Below are positions 1-7,459 of a stretch of DNA of 17,484 nt, one piece after another. The first letter of the stretch is position 1. The number at the start of each line of letters is the position of its first letter. Both the position numbers and the translations under genes were made by a program. The stretch comes from Natrialbaceae archaeon (GTDB lineage: Archaea > Halobacteriota > Halobacteria > Halobacteriales > Natrialbaceae): assembly GCA_003552325.1 (NCBI GenBank), contig PUKM01000214.1, forward strand, positions 1 through 17,484, in the 5' to 3' direction. The notes beneath the pieces are model-generated. The model was not told where the DNA came from, ran no database searches, and worked only from the letters and a program-made list of their open reading frames with translations.

Positions 1-567
1 CGTGTCGACGAGCCACCCTATGAGATCGAACCCCAATCACCGCCTGCTGATGAAGCGGACGACTGGGACGAACACTACCTGGGTCGTGATATGGCGGATG
101 ACCCCTCCCTCGAGTTCGAGCCACTGGATGGAGTTCGACCGCGAGAGACGCTTACCTGGGATCGAAATGGCACGGATCAGCAGTTTCGGGTCCAGGCGCT
201 GGAGACAGCATCCGAGGTCGAGACGGTGTTCGATTTCGAGGCTGCCGAGACGGACACCAAAGCGAGACTCGAGGACGTGGACTTCGAGCGTCAGTGCGTG
301 CTGGTCGTCGAATCCGGGTTTGGCTCCGGCTCAGTGCGTCACGAGTGGCAACGGGTCGAACCAGCGGATGGCGTCCTCGAGGTTCATGGCTACTACGCCA
401 CACCGTTCGAACAGACAGACGACATCACAGCACGACACTCGGTGCTCGTTTCGGATCGACCACCAGAGACGGGGTTCGAGTACACCCGCGTCTTCCTCAC
501 CGTGGATCCGGATACCCGCGTTCGATTCAATTCGACAGAGGGAACGGTTCCTGTCGACCTCGAGTAA
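1..567 (+). CDS. Hypothetical acidic protein, 5'-truncated by window edge
   Basis: The reading frame is open from base 1 to the TAA at 565-567, giving about 188 residues. An in-frame ATG at 91 exists, but the preceding 30 codons (reading RVDEPPYEIEP... then DDWDEHYLGRDM) have the same acidic, haloarchaeal codon style. I therefore judge that the gene starts before the window and that ATG 91 is internal. I do not recognise the family. The visible part is soluble, rich in Asp/Glu and beta-prone (VRHEWQRVEP, LEVHGYYATPF, RHSVLVSDRPP), with one Cys in QCVLVVE and no membrane segment. The N-terminus is not visible, so a signal peptide or lipobox cannot be excluded. The next gene starts 61 bases downstream with its own TATA element, so the two are probably separate transcription units. 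I am fairly sure it is coding and have no basis for a function. Confidence 0.72.
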   Translation, partial: RVDEPPYEIEPQSPPADEADDWDEHYLGRDMADDPSLEFEPLDGVRPRETLTWDRNGTDQQFRVQALETASEVETVFDFEAAETDTKARLEDVDFERQCVLVVESGFGSGSVRHEWQRVEPADGVLEVHGYYATPFEQTDDITARHSVLVSDRPPETGFEYTRVFLTVDPDTRVRFNSTEGTVPVDLE

Positions 568-598
568 CGAACGCGTCCACTCTGCCGGGAGGGCCGCG

Positions 599-606
599 TT
601 TTAGGG
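599..606 (+). promoter_or_regulatory. TATA element for gamma-glutamyltransferase gene (leaderless)
   Basis: TTTTAGGG is centred about 27 bases before the ATG at 629. This is the spacing expected if transcription starts at the A of the start codon. No Shine-Dalgarno sequence lies between them. It supports ATG 629 over the GTG at 623. Confidence 0.55.
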
Positions 607-628
607 GTGGGTCCGCCAACGGGTGGAC

Positions 629-2290
629 ATGGAGTACGACCTCGATCGATTCACGTCACGTCGCTCGGCTGTTCACGCCCAGGGTGGGATGGTCGCGACG
701 AGCCAACCGCTCGCCGCACAGGCTGGCCTCTCGATGCTCAGAGAGGGGGGCAACGCCTTCGATGCAGCGGTCGCTACGGCCGCCGCACTCAACGTCGTCG
801 AACCTACCTCGACCGGTCTCGGGGGTGACGTCTTTGCGCTCTATCGCACCGCCGACGGCGAGGTCGGCGCGATGCGCGCGTGCGGTGGTGCCCCGGCCGA
901 GGCAACCATCGAGAACGTCACGCGGTCGGTTCGCGAACACGAGAACGCCGCCGATTGGTATCCAGAAGCGCGTGGCTACGCCGTCGACGAAGCGAACACC
1001 GACGCTGAGGTCGAAATGCCGTTTTTGGGCCCCCACGCCGTCACCGTTCCAGGGACCGCTCGAGGGTGGGAGACGACCGTTGACGAACTCGGACGACTCT
1101 CGCTCGCGGATGTCCTCGAGCCCGCGATCACCTACGCCACCGAGGGCTACCCGGTCTCTGAAGTCATCTCGTACTACTGGCAGGGAGCCACGCGACTGTT
1201 CACCGACGAGCACGCCCGTGAGGCCTACCTGTTCGATGGCGAGGCCCCCGACCCGGGTGACGTGGTGACTCTCGAGCGCCTGGGCGAGTCGATGCAGTTG
1301 ATCGCCGACGAAGGCGCTGACGTCGTCTACGAGGGCGAGATCGGAGAGGCAATCGCCAGCGAGGTCCAGGACCAGGGTGGGTTCATGACGCTCGAGGATC
1401 TCGCCGCCTTCGAACCCGAGTTCCTCGAGCCCGTGAGCACGACCTACAACGGAACGGAAGTGTTCGAACTCCCACCGAACAATCAGGGACTGATCGCGCT
1501 CGAGGCGCTCAATATAGCCGAGGAAATCGGGGCAGGCGACCACGATTACGAGTCACCCGAACGCGTCCACGCCTTCGCCGAAGCGATGAAACTGGCGTTC
1601 GTCGACGGTCACCACTACATCACCGACCCCGAGTACGAAGAAGTCCCACCGCTGGCCTCGAAGGAATACGCTCGAGAACGGGCGCAAGCGATCGGCGACA
1701 GTCCGATTCAGGACCCCGAAGTCGGTGTGCCGACGAACGCCGCAGAGGATGCCGACACGGTGTTGTTGACCGTCGGCGACGCCGAGGGGAACCTCGTTTC
1801 CTACATCAACTCCCGATTCGCCGGCTTTGGCAGCGGCATCGTTGCAGGGGATACCGGTATTGCACTGCAAAATCGGGGTGCATCGTTCTCACTCGATTCC
1901 GAGGACCCGAACAGCCTCGAGCCTGGCAAACGACCGTTCCACACGTTGGTGCCGGCCATCGCGAAGTTCGACGAAGACGACTGGGCAGCGTTCGGCGTCA
2001 TGGGGGGCTACATGCAACCACAGGGGCACCTCCAGGTCATCTCGAATCTCGTCGATTACGGCATGGGTGAGCAAGAGGCGCTCGACGCCCCACGCTGGCG
2101 ATACCGCGAAGAGGGCGCAATCGGCGTTGAAGAGCGGCTCCCGAACCAGATTGGGCTGGTCAGAAAGGGACACGACGTTCGCATCCTCCCACCGTCGCTA
2201 TTCGGTGGGGCCCAACTTGTCCGCCGACGGGGTGACGTCCTGATCGGGGCGACTGAACCCCGGAAGGATGGACAGGCGCTCGGGTTCTAA
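629..2290 (+). CDS. Gamma-glutamyltransferase family protein (Ntn hydrolase)
   Basis: This 553-residue protein has the usual full length of gamma-glutamyltranspeptidases, which cut themselves into two subunits and use the new N-terminal Thr to hydrolyse or transfer gamma-glutamyl groups from glutathione-like substrates. The predicted cleavage/catalytic site is Thr377 in DADTVLLTVGDAEGN. It is followed by the small-subunit landmarks SYINSRFAGFGSG, RPFHTLVPA and the Gly pair in FGVMGGYMQPQGH. The large subunit has the family start (GGMVATSQPLAAQAG) and the region EGGNAFDAAVATAAAL. No signal peptide or transmembrane segment is visible, which resembles the cytoplasmic YwrD-like branch. Haloarchaea use gamma-glutamylcysteine as their major thiol, so that is a plausible substrate (inference). 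I chose the ATG at 629 because of the TATA spacing; GTG 623 would add two residues. The TAA is immediately followed by the histidine-kinase remnant. Confidence 0.93.
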   Translation: MEYDLDRFTSRRSAVHAQGGMVATSQPLAAQAGLSMLREGGNAFDAAVATAAALNVVEPTSTGLGGDVFALYRTADGEVGAMRACGGAPAEATIENVTRSVREHENAADWYPEARGYAVDEANTDAEVEMPFLGPHAVTVPGTARGWETTVDELGRLSLADVLEPAITYATEGYPVSEVISYYWQGATRLFTDEHAREAYLFDGEAPDPGDVVTLERLGESMQLIADEGADVVYEGEIGEAIASEVQDQGGFMTLEDLAAFEPEFLEPVSTTYNGTEVFELPPNNQGLIALEALNIAEEIGAGDHDYESPERVHAFAEAMKLAFVDGHHYITDPEYEEVPPLASKEYARERAQAIGDSPIQDPEVGVPTNAAEDADTVLLTVGDAEGNLVSYINSRFAGFGSGIVAGDTGIALQNRGASFSLDSEDPNSLEPGKRPFHTLVPAIAKFDEDDWAAFGVMGGYMQPQGHLQVISNLVDYGMGEQEALDAPRWRYREEGAIGVEERLPNQIGLVRKGHDVRILPPSLFGGAQLVRRRGDVLIGATEPRKDGQALGF

Positions 2291-2819
2291 GGAACTCTCG
2301 TATTGAGCGTCGTGGTGACCCGGTTGGGCAGGTCGATCTGCACGCAGTGGTGACATAGATGAAAGCCGACCTTTCTGTTAGAATCGACGAGGCAGAGGCG
2401 ACGATCACGGTCGGTGGCCTACCCACTACGTGGGGTGACGAACAACGACTCAGACAGGGATTCCAGAATCTGCTCCATAACGCCATCAAGTATGTCGAAG
2501 AGGACACCTCACGTATTCATATTGCTGGGCCCACACTGGTTCGATGTGAACCAGAACCCTGTGTGACAATGGAATCGGCATCCATCCCGCTGATACAGAC
2601 CGTGTGTTTAATATCTTTCAGCGATTGCATAGTCCCAAAGAGTATGAAGGGGCAGGGATCGGACTGGCACTGTGTCGGCGAATCATCGAACGTCACGGTG
2701 GTCGCATCTGGATAGACAGCGAACGGGCATCAGGTACAGCCGTCCGATTCACCCTCTCGCTGGAGGAAATCGACCACGTTGGGCGCCGGCCCGGTCACCA
2801 TTCCACACACATCCGATAA
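2291..2819 (+). pseudogene. Histidine kinase remnant (HATPase_c part)
   Basis: This is the C-terminal end of a sensory histidine kinase that no longer encodes a continuous protein. In frame 1 the kinase-like sequence runs from directly after the preceding stop (RIERRGDPVGQVDLHAVVT), hits TAG at 2356-2358, then continues KADLSVRIDEAEAT and the N box FQNLLHNAIKY (about 2461-2490). Between about 2525 and 2538 the homology moves to frame 3, consistent with loss of one base. There GSM is followed by TGA at 2547-2549, where related kinases usually have Trp. The G1 box DNGIGI, F box VFNIFQRLH, G2 box GAGIGLALCRR and the terminal strand SGTAVRFTLSLEE follow, up to TAA 2817-2819. Sensor domains and the phosphoacceptor His region are absent. 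The pieces 2359-2715 and 2604-2819 could be called as separate small genes, but both are fragments of this one pseudogene. Confidence 0.88.
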
Positions 2820-2822
2820 CTA

Positions 2823-3260
2823 ATGACAACAACCGATATATTACTGGTAGAAGATAATCCAGGTGATGTTCGTCTAACGATGGAAGCCTTCGATGAGACC
2901 CCGGTGGAATCCCGAGTGCATGTTGTCACCCGGGGTGACGACGCATTATCGTTCCTCTATAATCGCGACGGGTACGAGGACAGCCCACGCCCGGACGTCA
3001 TATTACTCGACCTCAATTTACCACGCACCTCTGGAATGACAGTCCTCGAAACACTCAAGACCGATCCCTCATTGCAATCGATTCCGACGATTATCCTCAC
3101 GAGTTCGACCGCCGAAGAAGATATCACTCAAGCCTATCACAACCATGCAAATGCGTATCTCACGAAGCCAGTGAACCCCGATCAATATATTGACGCTCTT
3201 CACTCGTTCGAACAGTTCTGGGCCGAAACCGCGCAATTACCAACCGAGGAGCGTTCATGA
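2823..3260 (+). CDS. Single-domain response regulator (Rcp1-like REC)
   Basis: This 145-residue protein consists of one receiver domain and has no output domain. The acidic pocket is at Glu10-Asp11 (LLVEDNPGD), the phosphoacceptor is Asp63 (VILLDLNLP), the Thr/Ser switch is in ILTSS (about residue 93), and the conserved Lys is Lys115 (AYLTKPV). All key residues are present, so it should still accept phosphate. The ATG lies three bases after the kinase remnant's stop and overlaps nothing. I see no convincing TATA box just upstream, so transcription may rely on read-through. Its TGA overlaps the start of the next regulator (ATGA). Codon use is unusual for the window: five TTA Leu and two ATA Ile codons in 145, where neighbours nearly always use CTC/CTG and ATC. 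Such proteins usually relay phosphate within hybrid sensory systems. The original kinase partner was probably the decayed gene upstream (inference). Confidence 0.93.
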   Translation: MTTTDILLVEDNPGDVRLTMEAFDETPVESRVHVVTRGDDALSFLYNRDGYEDSPRPDVILLDLNLPRTSGMTVLETLKTDPSLQSIPTIILTSSTAEEDITQAYHNHANAYLTKPVNPDQYIDALHSFEQFWAETAQLPTEERS

Positions 3261-5020
3261 GTGTAGCACAAACATCCTCACTCACCGTGTTGTTGATCGA
3301 GGACAACCCTGGTGACGCCCGTCTGATCGAGGAGATGGTGGCAGAGAGCGATGAACTGAACGAACGCCTCACTCCTGAGGCCGATCCCAACGATCCACCA
3401 ACGGTACACCATGAAATCAGACTCGAGGATGGCCTGTCCTATCTCGAGCCTGCTGAGAGTGACCAGTCACAGCCAGCTGAATCAGTTCCCTCAGACGAGC
3501 CGACCGCGACAGCCGATCCAAACGGTGGCCTCGATGTCGTCCTCCTCGATCTCAACCTTCCTGATAGTACAGGGTTAGAGACGCTGACAGCGGTCCTCGA
3601 TCGTGAGCCGAACGTTCCTGTCATCGTCCTCACTGGGCTACAGGACAACGAGACAGGAATCGAGGCCATCTCACGGGGTGCCCAAGAGTACCTGGTCAAA
3701 GATGACGTCACGCCACCGCTACTCGTAAGAACGATCGCTCATGCGATGGAACGACACGATCAAGAACTCGAGCGCGAACAGAGGCAGGCCGAACTCGAGG
3801 CACTCAACCGACTCAATCAGATCGGCCAGGACATTACTGGTGATGTCATCACCACGACCAGCCGTGAAGCACTTGAGCAGGCCGTCTGTGATCGGTTAAC
3901 TGCCGAAGACGCCTACCGGTTCGTCTGGATCGGTGACCTCAACCCCGGCGGGACCGAGATCGTTCCTCGTGCAATGGCAGGCGCTGATGATGGCTATCTC
4001 GAGGAGGTGACGATCACGGTCGACGATACCGACACTGGACTGGGGCCGTCCGGCAGGGCGTTTCAGACCGGTGAAATACAGGTGATCCGTGACGTTTCAG
4101 AGCATCAGGCCTTCGAACCCTGGCGCGAGCCCGCCCTAGACCGGTCGTTTCATGCCTCAGCATCAATTCCGCTGATCCACGAAACGTTCCGCTACGGCCT
4201 TTTAAACGTCTATGCATCACGGCCGAACGCCTTCACCAGCTACGAACAACAATTTCTACAGCGGTTGAGTGAGGTTATCGCGCACGCGATCACCGCCCTC
4301 GAGCGAAAAGACGCCTTACACAGTGACGCCCTGCTCGAACTCGAGTTCGAAGTCGAGGGACTCTTCACCCCGTTACAGTCCGCCATCGAGGATGTTACTG
4401 GAACCCTCGAACTCCGCCAATTTATTCGATCGAGTGACGATGTCCTCACATACGGCTCGGCAACGGGCATCACTCAGGATGAACTCGAGGACGCGGTAGG
4501 GAACACCGAGGGGCTCTCTGCGTTCCGGGTGTTGACCCCCGGACAGACCGAATATGAGTTCGAACTGGTGTTGTCCGAGGAGGATTCTCTCTTCGAGACC
4601 CTCGCCACTCACGGTGGTCGCGTCACCACGTTTCGATTCGATGGGGACTCCTGTAGACTAATCATCGAAGTGTCGAGACAGACAGATAGTGCTCGACTCA
4701 TCGAATCCATCGAGTCGGTCTATCCCACTGCAAACTACGTTGCCCAGCGGACAGCCGAACGATCGTCGCCAACGATTCCAGATCGGGGTGTCGTCGAGTC
4801 AAAACTGACCGGGCGGCAACTCGATTCGCTCGAGACCGCTTACCGGGCTGGGTTTTTCGACTGGCCACGGACGAGTACGGGAGAAGAAGTAGCCGAACGA
4901 CTCGATATCTCTCCAGCCACGTTCACGCAACATCTTCGGGAAGCAGAACGGAAGTTCTTCGAGGCCGTCTTCTCTGACATCGATGAGCGTGCGGGCCATG
5001 AACACACTGATCAGTCGTGA
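3257..5020 (+). CDS. REC-GAF-BAT-HTH_10 response regulator / transcription factor
   Basis: This is a 587-residue regulator of the haloarchaeal bacterioopsin-activator type. Residues 10-165 form a receiver domain with acidic Glu15-Asp16, phosphoacceptor Asp98 (VVLLDLNLP) and Lys148 (EYLVKDD). Residues 63-91 are an acidic Ser/Pro/Glu-rich insertion inside the receiver. Residues 166-190 form a charged helical linker. Residues 195-350 look like a GAF domain (DRLTAEDAYRFVWIGDL, ASIPLIHETFRYGLLNVYA). Residues 355-510 match the BAT-associated domain. The C-terminus, about 516-570, is an HTH_10 DNA-binding domain (LTGRQLDSLETAYRAGFFDW, EVAERLDISPATFTQHL). It probably controls transcription in response to phosphorylation or a ligand of the GAF domain. 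The ATG overlaps the upstream stop, which indicates translational coupling. Target genes cannot be read from the sequence. Domain boundaries are estimated by eye. Confidence 0.92.
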   Translation: MSVAQTSSLTVLLIEDNPGDARLIEEMVAESDELNERLTPEADPNDPPTVHHEIRLEDGLSYLEPAESDQSQPAESVPSDEPTATADPNGGLDVVLLDLNLPDSTGLETLTAVLDREPNVPVIVLTGLQDNETGIEAISRGAQEYLVKDDVTPPLLVRTIAHAMERHDQELEREQRQAELEALNRLNQIGQDITGDVITTTSREALEQAVCDRLTAEDAYRFVWIGDLNPGGTEIVPRAMAGADDGYLEEVTITVDDTDTGLGPSGRAFQTGEIQVIRDVSEHQAFEPWREPALDRSFHASASIPLIHETFRYGLLNVYASRPNAFTSYEQQFLQRLSEVIAHAITALERKDALHSDALLELEFEVEGLFTPLQSAIEDVTGTLELRQFIRSSDDVLTYGSATGITQDELEDAVGNTEGLSAFRVLTPGQTEYEFELVLSEEDSLFETLATHGGRVTTFRFDGDSCRLIIEVSRQTDSARLIESIESVYPTANYVAQRTAERSSPTIPDRGVVESKLTGRQLDSLETAYRAGFFDWPRTSTGEEVAERLDISPATFTQHLREAERKFFEAVFSDIDERAGHEHTDQS

Positions 5021-5028
5021 ATCGAACG

Positions 5029-5037
5029 GCTTACCCT
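5029..5037 (+). promoter_or_regulatory. Candidate TATA element for ABC exporter operon
   Basis: CTTACCCTA in the 39-base gap after the regulator gene is centred about 27 bases before ATG 5060, which suggests a leaderless start. The match is weaker than at other promoters in the window. Confidence 0.35.
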
Positions 5038-5059
5038 ACGTGCCTCAGTACTCGAGGGT

Positions 5060-6112
5060 ATGCCAGTGGGCCGGGATGACGACGCCGATGGGGGGTCCAT
5101 CGCGATCACCGCGCGTGAAGTGGAGAAACGGTATGGCGAGACGACGGCACTCGATGGCGTCTCCCTGTCAGTCCCTCGTGGATCGGTGTTCGCCCTGATC
5201 GGCCCAAACGGCGCGGGGAAAACCACCCTCGTCCGGGCACTGACCGGGACCACCGTTCCTGACGACGGTGAAGCCACGATACTTGGAGACTCGCCGACGA
5301 TGGTTGACCGGAACCGGATCTCGGTGCTCCCACAGGATTTTTCGCCACCAGCGAGACTTTCGGCCAGTGAGTTACTCGAGTATTACGCCGGCCTGTACAC
5401 TGACTCACGGTCTCCATCGAACGTACTCGAAGACGTCGGCCTCGCCGACGTCGGGGCAACCTGGTACGAGGACCTTTCCGGTGGGCAACAGCGTCGGGTC
5501 TGTGTGGGTGCTGCCCTGGTCAACGACCCAGAGGTGCTCTTTCTCGACGAGCCGACGACCGGTATCGATCCGGCGGGACGCCGAACGGTGTGGCAACTTC
5601 TCGAGGCGTTGACGGCCTCCGGGACGACCATCGTGTTAACGACACACGATATGGCTGAGGCGGAGCGACTGGCCGACCGTGTCGGCTTGCTCGCGAACGG
5701 GAACCTCGTTGCTACCGGTACCCCAACTGAACTGATCGCAGCCCATGGCGGCCCGGACCGGTTAGCGATTCAATTCACCGGTGAACGACCCCCGGATGCG
5801 GCAATCCAGGCACTCGAGACGGCCGGTTACGACGTCCAGATGCCACCACATACAGCCAGTATCGAGATTCGGGACACCGCGCCACATGCATTAGGGAAGG
5901 TGCTGGAGACACTCGAGGAGGCAACCGTCGAGTTCACGGGATTTCAGTGGCGCCAACCCGCCCTCGAAGACGTCTATCTACGCCTTGCACGTGATGTCGA
6001 AGCGGCAGGCCGTGGGGAACGTGCACGCTCACTCGAATACATGACGGCACCCGGACCGGCACGGGATGGGGGAGCGCCGCCACATGACAGGGATGGGGGT
6101 GGAAACCGATGA
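5060..6112 (+). CDS. ABC transporter ATP-binding protein (ABC-2 exporter 1)
   Basis: This 350-residue nucleotide-binding subunit powers an ABC-2 export pump with the permease that follows. Walker A is GPNGAGKTT at residues 48-56, the Q-loop Gln is in LPQDF (about 92), the signature LSGGQQRR is at 139-146, Walker B with catalytic Glu is VLFLDEP at 159-165, the D-loop is in GIDPAG, and the switch His is about residue 196 (TTHDM). All elements are intact. After about residue 225 comes an extra C-terminal domain typical of drug/lipid-export ATPases, then a Gly/Arg/Pro-rich tail (about 310-350) of unknown role. The stop overlaps the permease start in ATGA. Substrate unknown; the DrrA/CcmA-like family includes antibiotic, lipid and polysaccharide exporters. 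Confidence 0.93.
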   Translation: MPVGRDDDADGGSIAITAREVEKRYGETTALDGVSLSVPRGSVFALIGPNGAGKTTLVRALTGTTVPDDGEATILGDSPTMVDRNRISVLPQDFSPPARLSASELLEYYAGLYTDSRSPSNVLEDVGLADVGATWYEDLSGGQQRRVCVGAALVNDPEVLFLDEPTTGIDPAGRRTVWQLLEALTASGTTIVLTTHDMAEAERLADRVGLLANGNLVATGTPTELIAAHGGPDRLAIQFTGERPPDAAIQALETAGYDVQMPPHTASIEIRDTAPHALGKVLETLEEATVEFTGFQWRQPALEDVYLRLARDVEAAGRGERARSLEYMTAPGPARDGGAPPHDRDGGGNR

Positions 6113-6888
6113 CGCGTTTTCACCGAATCCGAGCAGAAGTGAGCGCCGATTGGCGTTCGTTCGCCCGGCGACGAACGGCGGTTTTCTTTACGTTCTTCTT
6201 TCCCGTCATCCTCATCGTCATCTTCGGTGCCCTGGTCCGCACTGATCCAACCGGCGAGGGACTCTTTACCGAGCCTGCAGCCTACTACGTTCCCGGATAC
6301 CTCGCCGTTGTCGTCCTCTTTACGCCGTTTTCTCGACTCGGCAGCGAAGTCGCCCGTCACCGTGAGGACAATCGATTCGAAAAGCTCGCCACGACGCCAC
6401 TCTCTCGAGCGGAGTGGCTGTTTGCCCAGACCCTGGTGAACGCACTCATCATTGGGCTGGCGAGCCTGTTGATTCTCGGGCTGGTCGTGATCCTCACGGG
6501 TGCAGCAATCGTCTACTCGCCAGTACTCGTGGCCTACGTGTTCGTCGGCGTCATCTGCTTCTGTGGTATTGGCTCGATGCTCGGCAGTTACACTGACTCC
6601 CAGGATGGGGCCATCGCCGCGAGCAACGCCATCGGATTGCCGCTGCTCTTTCTCTCGGAGACGTTCATCGCACTCGAGCAGTTGCCCGGCTGGTTCGAGC
6701 CGCTAGTGAATCTCTCGCCACTGACCTATTTCGCCCGCGGTGTTCGAGCCGCCTCGTATCCCGAGTCGAGCACCGGCGTCGCTGTCGTCGCTGGCTTCGA
6801 CCCCGTGTTGTCGAACCTTGGCGTCCTGGCCCTCCTTGCCGTCGTCACCTTCGTGCTTGGCGCCCGTTCGATCCCGAGAACGGACTGA
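6109..6888 (+). CDS. ABC-2 type permease (exporter 1)
   Basis: This 259-residue integral membrane protein has the ABC-2 layout. A short cytoplasmic N-terminus with Arg-rich elbow (DWRSFARRRTA) is followed by hydrophobic segments at about 24-43, 64-81, 112-135, 143-160, 172-190 and 230-252. The region RFEKLATTPLSRAEWLFAQ is the usual cytoplasmic loop that contacts the ATPase, and LSPLTYFARGVR near residue 205 is a common ABC-2 motif. Together with the coupled ATPase it should form a homodimeric or pseudo-dimeric exporter in the cytoplasmic membrane. Its TGA (6886-6888) directly abuts the stop codon of the gene on the other strand, so no intergenic terminator is available. Substrate cannot be inferred. 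Confidence 0.92.
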   Translation: MTRFHRIRAEVSADWRSFARRRTAVFFTFFFPVILIVIFGALVRTDPTGEGLFTEPAAYYVPGYLAVVVLFTPFSRLGSEVARHREDNRFEKLATTPLSRAEWLFAQTLVNALIIGLASLLILGLVVILTGAAIVYSPVLVAYVFVGVICFCGIGSMLGSYTDSQDGAIAASNAIGLPLLFLSETFIALEQLPGWFEPLVNLSPLTYFARGVRAASYPESSTGVAVVAGFDPVLSNLGVLALLAVVTFVLGARSIPRTD

Positions 6889-7350
6889 TCACCGCGCTGT
6901 GGTATCGGTGTTGGCCATACGGTGACCAAAGTCCCAGCCATAGACGACTGCTGGTTCGATGACGATTTCGACCTCGTCTCGCTCCGGATCCAGGAGTCGC
7001 TGTGCGAGTGATGAATCCGTCCCCCCAAGGTACCGCTCGAGCAACCGCTCGAGGCGCTCTTTCTGGGGATCAGGATGGACCGTTGCCGTGCCCGAGCCCC
7101 GGACGCCGCTGTATGGTGGGTCGTTAGTCGAAACTTCGAACGCAACGTGCTCGTCGTGCTCGAGATACCTGACGACGTCGGCATCGGCGGCCGTTGCACA
7201 CCGGATCGTCGCGTCATCGACCCACTCAAACCACAGCGACAGCATCCACAACGAGTCAGTCGGGGTGTGACAGGAGAGTCGTACCGGGACGACGGTCTCC
7301 TCGAGGTATCGTCGTATCGATTGCCGTGAAAGAGAGCCACGAATCTGCAT
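6889..7350 (-). CDS. Pyridoxamine 5'-phosphate oxidase-like FMN-binding protein
   Basis: This 153-residue protein has the size and pattern of the PPOX-fold split-barrel flavoproteins. It has an N-terminal helix and strand (LEETVVPVRLSCHTP), the central strand (TIRCATAADADVVRYL), and the characteristic segment STNDPPYSGVRGSGTATV at about 74-91, which lines the flavin or F420 site, followed by a helical C-terminal part. The exact reaction is unknown; the family includes flavin reductases, F420-dependent reductases and heme-binding proteins. The frame stays open upstream to 7773, but I chose the ATG at 7348-7350 because family similarity starts there and a TATA element is 26 bases upstream. It is a single-gene unit, convergent with exporter 1 with zero bases between the stops. 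Confidence 0.85.
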   Translation of the reverse strand: MQIRGSLSRQSIRRYLEETVVPVRLSCHTPTDSLWMLSLWFEWVDDATIRCATAADADVVRYLEHDEHVAFEVSTNDPPYSGVRGSGTATVHPDPQKERLERLLERYLGGTDSSLAQRLLDPERDEVEIVIEPAVVYGWDFGHRMANTDTTAR

Positions 7351-7371
7351 ACGTCTCACTCGAGCGTCGGG

Positions 7372-7380
7372 ATAAAAAAC
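7372..7380 (-). promoter_or_regulatory. TATA element for PPOX-like gene (leaderless)
   Basis: On the minus strand TTTTTTATC is centred 26 bases before the ATG at 7350. It decides the start choice against the longer open frame. Confidence 0.6.
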
Positions 7381-7459
7381 CCGTGCCCTCACCACCGAAA
7401 CACCCCTGCTGTGACCTTGTTTCGGTCCAGGGGTGCCGAACGGGTGGATCGATGAGCGC

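Noticed and set aside
294..1268. 324-residue + strand frame overlapping two genes
   Set aside because: Arg/Ser/Pro-rich composition, unlike acidic haloarchaeal proteins, and it runs across the end of one real gene into another.
656..1543. 295-residue open frame antisense to the glutamyltransferase gene
   Set aside because: It mirrors the codon pattern of the sense gene, has no recognisable domain or promoter, and is a usual by-product of high G+C coding DNA.
2359..2715. 118-residue frame as an independent gene
   Set aside because: Its first half is kinase ATPase sequence, then it leaves the homologous frame; it is part of the pseudogene.
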